From contig JABAQU010000023.1 in the NCBI GenBank assembly GCA_019187185.1, forward strand, positions 62,001-126,000: a DNA stretch of 64,000 bases, given 5' to 3'. Made by a program: the position numbers and the translations under genes. The notes under the pieces are model-generated. The model was not told where the DNA came from. It searched no databases and saw only the letters and a list, made by a program, of their open reading frames with translations. Shown piece by piece: positions 32,553 to 39,995 of the stretch. The stretch comes from Steroidobacteraceae bacterium. GTDB lineage: Bacteria; Pseudomonadota; Gammaproteobacteria; Steroidobacterales; Steroidobacteraceae. Every line of letters begins with the position of its first letter. Position 1 is the first letter of the stretch.

Positions 32553-34856
32553 ATGACGATGAAGAATACGACACCGTTCGCCATTGCGGCGCTGGCCGGC
32601 CTCGCGGCGAGTGGCGCCGTTGCCACGGCACGCGCGCAGGCGCAGCAGCCGGGTGCCGAGCCGACCGCGGCGCTCGAGGAAGTGCTGGTCACGACCCGGC
32701 GACGCGAGGAGAACCTGCAGGATGTGCCGGCGGCGGTTTCGGCGTTCTCCGCCGACCAGCTGCGCGAACTCGCGATCACGAACCTCGAGGACATCAACTC
32801 GCTCGCGCCGAACATCAAGGTGAATCCGGGCCGCGCGACGAGCAACACGATCAACGCCTACATCCGCGGCGTCGGCCAGAACGATCCGCTGTGGGGCTTC
32901 GAGCCGGGTGTCGGCATCTACATCGACGACGTCTACATCGCCCGTCCGCAGGGCGCGCTGCTCGACGTGTACGACGTGCAGCGCATCGAAATCCTGCGCG
33001 GCCCGCAGGGCACGCTCTACGGCAAGAACACGCTGGCGGGCGCCATCAAGTACGTGACCCGCGACATCATCGGCAAGCCCGCGTTCGACGCGACACTGGC
33101 GCTCGGCAGTTACGGCCAGATCGACATGAAGCTCGCCGGCTCGCGCGGGTTCGGCGAGCACGTGTATGTCGGCGGGTCGCTCGCGAAACTTACGCGCAAC
33201 GGCTTCGGCGAGGTCGTCGCCGACGCGAACTCCTACCAGTTCAACCATGTCGGCGAGGATGTCAGCGACAAGAACATCCTCGCCGGACGCGGCGAAGTCG
33301 ACTTCCTGTGGGGCGATTCGAGCCGCCTGCGCATCATGGGCGATTTCGTCAAGGACACATCGAACGTCCGCGGCGGCCAGCGCCTGAACGACGTGTTCGG
33401 GCCGCGGCTGCCGAGCCGCTACGACGTGCGCAACGACATGCCGGTGAACGAGGAAAACTTCGAGAACAAGGGGATCTCGGCGACCTACACCGTGAACGTC
33501 AACGACCAGTGGGCCGTGAAGGCGGTGGGTGCCTATCGCGAGGGTGACGGCACGACGTTCCTCGACTTCGAAACGCTCAACGTCAACCAGTTCAACGTGC
33601 CCGCAGAGTACGCGGACCACCAGGGAAGCGGCGAGCTGCAGCTCACGTACACCGGCGGGCGATTCAAGGCGGTCGGCGGCCTGTACTATTTCGACGGCAC
33701 GGCGGCCGGTTCGTTCGATGCGGTGCTCGGCACGTTTCCGCTCTTCGGCGGCCTGATCGGCCTCACGCAGGGCTCGGTCGCGACCGAGAGCTACGCCGGC
33801 TACATCGACGGCACGTTCGCGCTGACCGATCGCTGGAACCTGAACTTCGGCGCACGCTACAACGAGGACAAGAAGAAGGCCCGCGTGTTCGTCGCGCAGC
33901 TCGGTGGCCAGATTCCCTCGAACGGCAGCGCGTTCGACCCGGCGAACCTGCCGACCGGCGTGTTCGCGCTCGGTGCGCCGCAGAGCAACTACACGAGTGA
34001 GCGCACCGACAACGAGCTGTCGCCGAAGCTCGGTGTCGATTTCAGGTTCACCGATGACGTGATGGCCTATGCGCAGTACAGCGAGGGCTTCAAGAGCGGC
34101 GGCTTCGACATGCGCGGCAATGCCACGGTATTCCCCGGCACCGTCGACGGCTACAAGCCCGAGACGGTCGACAACTACGAGCTCGGCCTGCGTTCGACCC
34201 TGCTCAACGGCCGGTTGCGCTTCAACGCGACGGTGTTCTACGCGGACTACAAGGACGTGCAGGTCACGACGCAGCAGTTCGTGACCGTGATGGGCGTGCC
34301 GACCAACGCGACCGCGGTGCTGAACGCCGGCAAGCAGGTGAACCAGGGCGTCGAGATCGAGTCGGTCTGGCAGCCGGTCGACGCGTTCACGCTCTCGACC
34401 TCGATCGGCTACCTCGATGCCGAGTTCAAGGAGTTCTTCGCCTCGAACCCCGCGAGCCCCGGCACGATCGTGAACTACGCCTCGGTGACCCCGGTCATCA
34501 ACGCGCCCGAGTGGACCTTCTCGACCGACGCGCAGTACCGGTTCAATGTCCTCACCGGACAGGCGACGGCTCGCCTCGGCTTCCAGTGGCGTGACGACAC
34601 GTCGATCGCGCCACCGCCTTTCTCGCTGACGAGCCCGACGGACCAGCCCGCCTACGGCCTCCTCGATCTCGGCCTCTCGTACGTGACGGCCGACTCGCAC
34701 TGGCGTGTTGCGCTCGATGCGAAGAACGTCACCGACAAGTGGTACCGCACGGCCGGCTACGACTTCGGCACGACGGGCCTCTTCGGCAACGTGAGCCAGA
34801 TCGGCTATTACGGCCCGCCGCGCACCTATACGCTGAGCCTGCGCTACTCGTACTGA
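32553..34856 (+). CDS. TonB-dependent receptor of the 3-hydroxybutyrate-oligomer locus
   Basis: The start at the ATG at 32553 is preceded by AGAGGGGA eight bases upstream, giving 767 residues. A signal peptide (FAIAALAGLAASGAVATARAQA) is followed by a TonB-box-like region LEEVLVTTRRREENLQDVP, a plug domain (NLEDINSLAPNIKVNPGR, YIRGVGQNDPLWGFEPGVGIYIDDVYIARPQGALLDVYDVQRIEILRGPQ..., a typical IEILRGPQGTLYGKN) and a barrel of 22 strands ending TYTLSLRYSY. It is the large substrate-receptor type. By position between the GntP permease and the oligomer hydrolase, its ligand is inferred to be a polyhydroxybutyrate-derived oligomer; nothing in the sequence identifies the ligand directly. Confidence 0.9.
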   Translation: MTMKNTTPFAIAALAGLAASGAVATARAQAQQPGAEPTAALEEVLVTTRRREENLQDVPAAVSAFSADQLRELAITNLEDINSLAPNIKVNPGRATSNTINAYIRGVGQNDPLWGFEPGVGIYIDDVYIARPQGALLDVYDVQRIEILRGPQGTLYGKNTLAGAIKYVTRDIIGKPAFDATLALGSYGQIDMKLAGSRGFGEHVYVGGSLAKLTRNGFGEVVADANSYQFNHVGEDVSDKNILAGRGEVDFLWGDSSRLRIMGDFVKDTSNVRGGQRLNDVFGPRLPSRYDVRNDMPVNEENFENKGISATYTVNVNDQWAVKAVGAYREGDGTTFLDFETLNVNQFNVPAEYADHQGSGELQLTYTGGRFKAVGGLYYFDGTAAGSFDAVLGTFPLFGGLIGLTQGSVATESYAGYIDGTFALTDRWNLNFGARYNEDKKKARVFVAQLGGQIPSNGSAFDPANLPTGVFALGAPQSNYTSERTDNELSPKLGVDFRFTDDVMAYAQYSEGFKSGGFDMRGNATVFPGTVDGYKPETVDNYELGLRSTLLNGRLRFNATVFYADYKDVQVTTQQFVTVMGVPTNATAVLNAGKQVNQGVEIESVWQPVDAFTLSTSIGYLDAEFKEFFASNPASPGTIVNYASVTPVINAPEWTFSTDAQYRFNVLTGQATARLGFQWRDDTSIAPPPFSLTSPTDQPAYGLLDLGLSYVTADSHWRVALDAKNVTDKWYRTAGYDFGTTGLFGNVSQIGYYGPPRTYTLSLRYSY

Positions 34857-34870
34857 CGGAGACGGGAGTT

Positions 34871-34946
34871 GGTGCCGGGTTTTCGGTTATTCGGTTATTG
34901 GCGCGCCGGGCGCCGGCAATGACCGAATAACCGAAAACCCGGCACC
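34871..34946. repeat. 76-base palindromic element with 30-bp stem between convergent genes
   Basis: A left arm at 34871-34900 beginning GGTGCCGGGTTTTCG and a right arm at 34917-34946 ending CCCGGCACC pair over thirty bases with one position differing, and that one pairs as G-U in RNA. The sixteen-base loop GCGCGCCGGGCGCCGG is itself nearly palindromic. It lies in the 100-base gap between the ends of the TonB receptor and hydrolase genes. It can act as a bidirectional terminator or be a mobile palindromic repeat of the REP kind. A half copy lies at 35929-35956. Confidence 0.75.
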
Positions 34947-34956
34947 ACTCTTCCGC

Positions 34957-36870
34957 TCAGCGCGGGATGTCGAGCGCCTCACCTTCGAAGGTGATTTCAT
35001 CCGCGCCAGGCTCCGCACGGATCGCCTCGCGCACGACCTGGCTCGGCGGCAGCGGCCGCGCATCCCCGCGCAGTCGAGCGGCCATCAGGTCCATTGCGGC
35101 TTCGAGAAACGGCTGCATCGCGACATAGTGCCCCGCGAAACCCGGGAGCGGCAGGAACGCATCGAAGTGCTGCCCGCGCTCGACCTCGTAGTAGCGGATT
35201 CCCGCGCTGGCACCACCTGCCGTCGCGCTCGCGTAGTAGTAGGGCCGTGAGCTGTGATTGACCGCGATCAGCCCGTCGCCGCGGCCGTGCAGCACGATCA
35301 GCGGGCGCGCGTCGGCGCGCGGATGCGCAGCCACTGCAGCGACCCCCGGCGCGAGGCGATCGCGCAGGCCCCGCAGGCACCGCGCAAGGTCGACGCTGGC
35401 GAAGTTTTCGGCACGCAGCGCGCCCCCTGTGCTTTGCCCCACGAGGTTCACGCCCGCGGTCGGTGCGATTCCGGTGCTGTCGGCGAAGAATCGCGCGAGT
35501 TCCTCGGTCGTCAGCACGCGCGGTGCGCCCGCCGCATCGGTCGCGGCGAAACTCACGCCGCACGGCAGTTCGTCGGGCGTCATCTGCGCGTACGCGGCCG
35601 CGTACGACACTGCAATGGCGCTCCAGAGCGACGCGTGCACGTTCACATGCCCAAGCCGCAGCGCCTCGGGCAGGATGCCGAGCGCGAGCAGCATCTCGCG
35701 CGCCGCACGCGCGAGCGCGGCGACATCGGCGGAGGCTGCTGAACCCGGCTCGATGCCTGCATCCCGCAGTTCGCCACGCGCCGCAAGGTTGCGGCACCAC
35801 TCCTCCAGCGCCGGCCGCGCGGCCGCGGTCGCGGCGAGGAACGGCGCGGTCCTGTCCTCATCGGCGAGCAGCGCGCAGGGCTGCAGGAGCAATTGCGCGA
35901 CGGCGAGGTCGTAGAGCGGCCGCGTCTCATGACCGAATAACCGTAAACCCGGCACCGAGATGTTGGGTTCGGAGACCACCGCGCCGTCGATCCAGCCGGC
36001 CGTGTCGCGCTCCATGGCCTTGAGCACCGTGCCGCCGCCGTTCGAGATCCCCGCCGCGATCACGAGCGTGTTGGCGGGCGTGAAAGGCGTCGCGCGATCC
36101 GGAAGCTCCTCGTTCAGCAGCCTGAACGCAACATCGATCGCCTGCAGCAGGTACTCGCCCCAATGCGCCTCGACATTGAGACCGGAGTTGGCGTGACGAA
36201 ACAGCACCGCAGTCGGTCGCGCCGCCGCGAGCTTCGCCACGGCTGCCTTATCGGGCTCGAACGACAGCAGCGGATCGCCTGCCTCGCCGATCGTGCCATC
36301 GATGCGCAGCCCGCGACCGCTCGCGACATCGAACACGCCGCTCCCGGTGCCCTTGTCGGTGTGCACGACCGCGCAGCCATGGCGCAGACCCCAGACACCG
36401 GCGGTCGGCAGCGCGCCGTAGATACCGCGCGATCCCGAGCTCGCCACGGCGACCAGGCACGGATTTGCCGCATCGAAATCGCGCGGGATCTGCAGCATCG
36501 CCGTCGATGGCCCGACGGACGAGCGCAGGCCGACCAGGAGTTCGACTCCCGCCACCGCCGGACCGGCGCCCGGCGCCGCGCCGGGATCGGCGAGGCCGCG
36601 CCAGTTCATGTAGATTGCGCGGCGGCGCAGTTCGCGCGCCGTCGGATGCGAAGGATCGGCGAAGCCGGGCGCGGGCCCGAGAAGGCCTGCGGTGCCGAGA
36701 CCCGCGGTCAGCAGGTCATCGCTGACGCCGTCGACGGCGTAGCGGATCGGCGCCGTGACGGGTGCGGCGCGCGGGACCTCAGGGGTTGAACCGGGTGGTG
36801 ACACGGCACACCCCGCCAGCATGGCGTTCGCGATCGCCACCGCGATGCAGGAACTGTCTTTCGCATTCAT
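34957..36870 (-). CDS. 3-hydroxybutyrate oligomer hydrolase, lipoprotein
   Basis: The 637-residue protein begins with a lipoprotein signal (AIANAMLAGCAVS, Cys21), so it is probably anchored to the outer membrane. The body matches the 3HB-oligomer hydrolase family: RAIYMNWRGLAD, AVVHTDKGTG, VLFRHANSGLNVEAHWGEYLLQAI, the nucleophile motif GISNGGG with Ser276, a late LIVLHGRGDGLIAVNHSSRPYY (acidic residue) and VERGQHFDAF (His). Family members such as the Ralstonia oligomer hydrolase cleave 3-hydroxybutyrate oligomers to monomers. At residues 305-314 the frame reads VPGLRLFGH, encoded by a half copy of the neighbouring palindromic repeat. It diverges from the 3-hydroxybutyrate dehydrogenase gene, with the shared 14-base motif between them. 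Confidence 0.9.
   Translation of the reverse strand: MNAKDSSCIAVAIANAMLAGCAVSPPGSTPEVPRAAPVTAPIRYAVDGVSDDLLTAGLGTAGLLGPAPGFADPSHPTARELRRRAIYMNWRGLADPGAAPGAGPAVAGVELLVGLRSSVGPSTAMLQIPRDFDAANPCLVAVASSGSRGIYGALPTAGVWGLRHGCAVVHTDKGTGSGVFDVASGRGLRIDGTIGEAGDPLLSFEPDKAAVAKLAAARPTAVLFRHANSGLNVEAHWGEYLLQAIDVAFRLLNEELPDRATPFTPANTLVIAAGISNGGGTVLKAMERDTAGWIDGAVVSEPNISVPGLRLFGHETRPLYDLAVAQLLLQPCALLADEDRTAPFLAATAAARPALEEWCRNLAARGELRDAGIEPGSAASADVAALARAAREMLLALGILPEALRLGHVNVHASLWSAIAVSYAAAYAQMTPDELPCGVSFAATDAAGAPRVLTTEELARFFADSTGIAPTAGVNLVGQSTGGALRAENFASVDLARCLRGLRDRLAPGVAAVAAHPRADARPLIVLHGRGDGLIAVNHSSRPYYYASATAGGASAGIRYYEVERGQHFDAFLPLPGFAGHYVAMQPFLEAAMDLMAARLRGDARPLPPSQVVREAIRAEPGADEITFEGEALDIPR
35929..35956. 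repeat. half copy of the palindromic element inside the hydrolase gene
   Basis: Twenty-seven of the 28 bases from ATGACCGAATAACCG to CCCGGCACC match the right arm of the palindrome at 34919-34946; the one difference (T for A) is at 35944. It lies in frame inside the hydrolase coding sequence and encodes residues 305-314 without a stop or frameshift. Confidence 0.7.
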
Positions 36871-36904
36871 GCCGGAACTTCAGCGCACCGTCCAGCGGCG
36901 CAGA

Positions 36905-36918
36905 ATAGTACTAAGGTA
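36905..36918. promoter_or_regulatory. shared 14-base motif ATAGTACTAAGGTA, copy 2 (hydrolase/dehydrogenase gap)
   Basis: This is identical to the copy at 32478-32491, here 39 bases before the dehydrogenase start and 34 bases before the hydrolase start on the other strand. The distances to the leftward genes (34 and 38 bases) are similar at both sites, as expected of an operator or promoter element serving one regulator. Confidence 0.6.
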
Positions 36919-36957
36919 GCAGGGCCCGCACGGGGAGGTCTCCGTTAGCGTGTCGAC

Positions 36958-37719
36958 ATGACCACACGACGCATCCTGATCACGGGCGCCGGCAGCGGCA
37001 TTGGCGCAGAGCTCTGTCGACTGCTCGCAACCGACGGCCACGAGCTCATCGCCACCGACGTCGACGCCGGCGCCGCAAGCCGCGTCGCCGAAGCGATCAC
37101 ATCGACGGGGCGGCGCGCGACGGCGCTCGCGCTCGACGTGACAGACGCGCGCGCCGCGGAAGCGGCCGTGCGCAGCAGCGGACCGGTCGATGTCCTCATC
37201 AACAACGCGGGCCTGCAGCACGTCGCCCGCCTCGAAGAATTCCCCGCGGATCGCTGGGCCTTCCTCGTCGCCGTGATGCTCACCGGCGCCGCGAACATGG
37301 CGCGCGCCACGCTGCCCGGCATGCGCGCGCGCAACTTCGGCCGCATCGTGAACATCGGCTCCATCCATTCGCTCGTTGCCTCGCCCTTCAAGAGCGCGTA
37401 CATCGCCGCGAAGCACGGCCTCATCGGTCTCTCGAAGACGCTCGCGCTCGAGAATGCGGATGTCGACGTCACCATCAATACGATCTGCCCGGTCTACGTG
37501 CGCACACCGCTCGTCGAGAAGCAGATCGAGGCGCAGGCGCGCGAGCACGGCATTTCAACCGAGCGCGTCGTCGCGGAGATCATGCTGAAGCCGATGCCGA
37601 AGAAGGCGTTCGTCACGGTCGAGGAGATCGCCGCGCTCACTGCCTACCTCATGAGCGACGCGGCACGCAATGTGACCGCGCAGGCGATCGCGATCGACGG
37701 CGGGTGGACGGCGCAGTAG
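36958..37719 (+). CDS. bdhA: 3-hydroxybutyrate dehydrogenase
   Basis: The 253-residue short-chain dehydrogenase has the NAD-binding TGAGSGIG (residues 9-16), NNAG near residue 82, an SIHSLVASPFKSAYIAAKHG active-site region with Tyr148 and Lys152, and the BdhA signature TINTICPVYVRTPLVEKQI followed by the terminal DGGWTAQ. BdhA oxidises 3-hydroxybutyrate to acetoacetate with NAD in the cytoplasm. It reads divergently from the oligomer hydrolase gene, so monomers made outside could be oxidised after import. The distance between the starts is 87 bases and holds the shared motif. Confidence 0.95.
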   Translation: MTTRRILITGAGSGIGAELCRLLATDGHELIATDVDAGAASRVAEAITSTGRRATALALDVTDARAAEAAVRSSGPVDVLINNAGLQHVARLEEFPADRWAFLVAVMLTGAANMARATLPGMRARNFGRIVNIGSIHSLVASPFKSAYIAAKHGLIGLSKTLALENADVDVTINTICPVYVRTPLVEKQIEAQAREHGISTERVVAEIMLKPMPKKAFVTVEEIAALTAYLMSDAARNVTAQAIAIDGGWTAQ

Positions 37720-37740
37720 GGGGGCGCCGCCGCGCGCGGG

Positions 37741-38631
37741 TCAGCTGCGCGTCGACAGCGCCACGCCCCACGCGAGCACGAGGAGCGCGAACGCTGCCGC
37801 ACCGGTGACGCCTTGCGGCACGCGCGCGAGCACGCGCTCGACCGCAGGGCGCGCGATCACGAGTCCGGCCGCAGCTCCACACGAGAAGCCGAGGATGTGG
37901 GCGATCACGTCGGTGTGCTCGCCTTCGGTGCCGAGCCAGCCGAGGAGCAGCACGCCGCCCACGAGCGGCGCCCAGCGCACGGCCCAGCGCGCACGCAGCG
38001 GATAGCGTTCGCGCCACGCGTGCGCGGCGATCAGGCCGAGGGCCGCGAACACGGCGGTCGATGCGCCCACCGAACGGTGCGGCACGGGGCCGAGATACCC
38101 CTCGAGCAGGTTCGCGGCGGTCGCCATCGCGACGGTCGCCGCCCACGCGTGGCCTGGCCCGAGCCGGCGCCCGGCGAGGTAACCGAACCAGCTGCCCGCG
38201 ACGAGATTCGCGACGAGATGCGGCGCATCCACGTGCAGCGTGAGTGCCGTGACGGCCCGCCACCACTCGCCGCTGCGGATGAGCGCCGCATCGGCAATGC
38301 CGCGGGCATAGGCGTCGAGCGGGCCGAAGCCACCGCCGATCGCGAATGTCACCGCGACCAATGCCAGCACGTAACAGGCGCTGCCGAGCCAGGCGGACGG
38401 ATGCCCGGGCCGCGACGGCAATGCCGCGGGTGGCGGCGCGCGACGTTCGGCGGCGTAGCGCGCGAGGTGTTCGCGGGCGTCGGCCGCGCGATCTGCATCG
38501 ACGAACAGCGCGTGGCCCGCCGGCGCGAACGCGATGAAGTGCGGGATACCGACTGCGGTCAGCACGAACGCACGCTCTTCGCAGGCGCGCAGGTCATCCG
38601 CCACGAACACCGCGACCGGCGGTTCGGCCAT
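37741..38631 (-). CDS. rhomboid family intramembrane serine protease
   Basis: From the ATG at 38631, which overlaps the ntrX stop codon by one base (TGATG), the protein has 296 residues; a TTG three bases upstream could add one. A soluble N-terminal domain of about 90 residues precedes six transmembrane helices. The rhomboid motifs are WWRAVTALTLHVDAPHLVANLVAGSWFG (first loop and HxxxN), GASTAVFAALG with the catalytic Ser (GxS) and DVIAHILGFSCGAAAG with the catalytic His. It cleaves substrates within the membrane. The substrate is unknown. Downstream of ntrX it may be co-transcribed with ntrYX. Confidence 0.9.
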   Translation of the reverse strand: MAEPPVAVFVADDLRACEERAFVLTAVGIPHFIAFAPAGHALFVDADRAADAREHLARYAAERRAPPPAALPSRPGHPSAWLGSACYVLALVAVTFAIGGGFGPLDAYARGIADAALIRSGEWWRAVTALTLHVDAPHLVANLVAGSWFGYLAGRRLGPGHAWAATVAMATAANLLEGYLGPVPHRSVGASTAVFAALGLIAAHAWRERYPLRARWAVRWAPLVGGVLLLGWLGTEGEHTDVIAHILGFSCGAAAGLVIARPAVERVLARVPQGVTGAAAFALLVLAWGVALSTRS

Positions 38632-39995
38632 CAATCGTCGCTGGTGCTTCGGAACTCGACCCCGAGCGAGCGCAGCTTGCGATACAGGTGGGTGCGCTCC
38701 ATGCCGACACGCTTCGCCAGCTGGCCCACCTTGCCGTTGCAGAGCAGCAGCTGCTGCTGCAGGTACATGCGCTCGAACTGCTCGCGGGCTTCGCGCAGCG
38801 GCAGCGCGAGGAGATCCTGCTTGACGAGCGGCTCGGTCGCCGGCGCCTGCACGGCGAGCTCGCGCTCGACTTCCTCGAGACCGATTTCATCCGACCCGCC
38901 ACGCAGCAGCAGGCGATGCACGAGATTGCGCAGCTCGCGGATGTTGCCGGGCCAGGGGTAGTTGCGCAGGCGATTCTGTGCGGCGACGCCGAAGCGGCGA
39001 AACGGCAACCCCTCGGCATCGACCAGGCGATCGACATAGTGGTGCAGCAGTTCCGGCACGTCCTCGGCATACTCGCGCAGCGGCGGCACACGCACGATGA
39101 TCGTGCTCAACTGCGACAGCAGGTCGCGCCGGAACGCGCCGTCTGCGGCGCGCTGCTCGATGCCCGGCTGCGCAGACGCGAGCACGCGCGCACTGAACTG
39201 CACCGGTTCGCTGCCGCCGACCCGGGTAAAGCTGCCGGTCTCCAGCACGCCGAGGAGAATGCGTTGCGCCGCTGGTGGCAGGTCGTCGATTTCGCTGATG
39301 AAGAGCGTGCCCCCGGCTGCTTCCTCGAGCACGCCGGCCTTGACCTGCCCGTCCTGCTGCGACCCGAGGAGCACCGGTTCGGGGTCGGATTCGCGCACCG
39401 TGCTCGCGACGAGCGTGACGATCGGGCGCGCGCCGTGATCGGCGGTCTCGTGCACGTAGCGCGCGAACGCTTCGCGCCCGCTGCCGGACTCGCCCACGAA
39501 CAGGACACGCGCGCTGTGCGCGATCTGCGCGAGCTCCGCGCGAAGCGCACGCATCACGGCGCTCTTGCCGAGCGGCGCAGCGAGCGGCGGCACCGCGAAG
39601 CGTCCGGCGCCCCCGCGCCGGCGGCGCCCCGCGTCGAGCGCGCGCTCGACCGTTCGCAGGAGCTTCGCGAGCGACAGCGGCTTCTCGACGAAGTCGAACG
39701 CACCGAGCCGCGTCGCCTCGACTGCGGTCTCGACGGTCCCGTGGCCCGACATCATCACGACAGGACAGCTGTCGCTGCCCTGATTCGACCATTCACGCAG
39801 CAGCGTGATGCCGTCGACGTCGGGCATCCAGATGTCGAGCAACACGAGGTCTGGCACGCGGCTCGCACGCGAGGCGCGCGCTTCGCGCGCGTTGGCCGCG
39901 GCGTCGACCTCGTAGCCTTCTTCCGAGAGGATCTCGGTGAGGAGGCTGCGGATGTCGCTCTCGTCGTCCACCACCAGTATGTGCGCTGCGCTCAT
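38631..39995 (-). CDS. ntrX: NtrX-like NtrC-family response regulator with degenerate AAA+ domain
   Basis: The 454-residue protein has a receiver domain (Asp54 in LLDIWMPDV, Lys in FVEKPLS), a central AAA+ domain and a Fis-type helix-turn-helix at the C-terminus (NGKVGQLAKRVGMERTHLYRKLRSLG). The AAA+ region is altered. Walker A reads GESGSGREAF (Arg where Lys is usual), the GAFTGA loop is replaced by GSQQDGQVKAG, and Walker B reads GGTLFISEID (Ser for the first Asp). Contact with sigma-54 and ATP hydrolysis are therefore doubtful, as in some NtrX relatives. It overlaps the ntrY gene by four bases and precedes the rhomboid gene. Confidence 0.9.
   Translation of the reverse strand: MSAAHILVVDDESDIRSLLTEILSEEGYEVDAAANAREARASRASRVPDLVLLDIWMPDVDGITLLREWSNQGSDSCPVVMMSGHGTVETAVEATRLGAFDFVEKPLSLAKLLRTVERALDAGRRRRGGAGRFAVPPLAAPLGKSAVMRALRAELAQIAHSARVLFVGESGSGREAFARYVHETADHGARPIVTLVASTVRESDPEPVLLGSQQDGQVKAGVLEEAAGGTLFISEIDDLPPAAQRILLGVLETGSFTRVGGSEPVQFSARVLASAQPGIEQRAADGAFRRDLLSQLSTIIVRVPPLREYAEDVPELLHHYVDRLVDAEGLPFRRFGVAAQNRLRNYPWPGNIRELRNLVHRLLLRGGSDEIGLEEVERELAVQAPATEPLVKQDLLALPLREAREQFERMYLQQQLLLCNGKVGQLAKRVGMERTHLYRKLRSLGVEFRSTSDD

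Noticed and set aside
32439-32631. Longer N-terminus for the GntP permease
   Set aside because: The extra 64 residues are polar and cover the divergent regulatory region and the start of the TonB receptor gene, while MLSLFGLLLGLALL is the normal beginning of the family.
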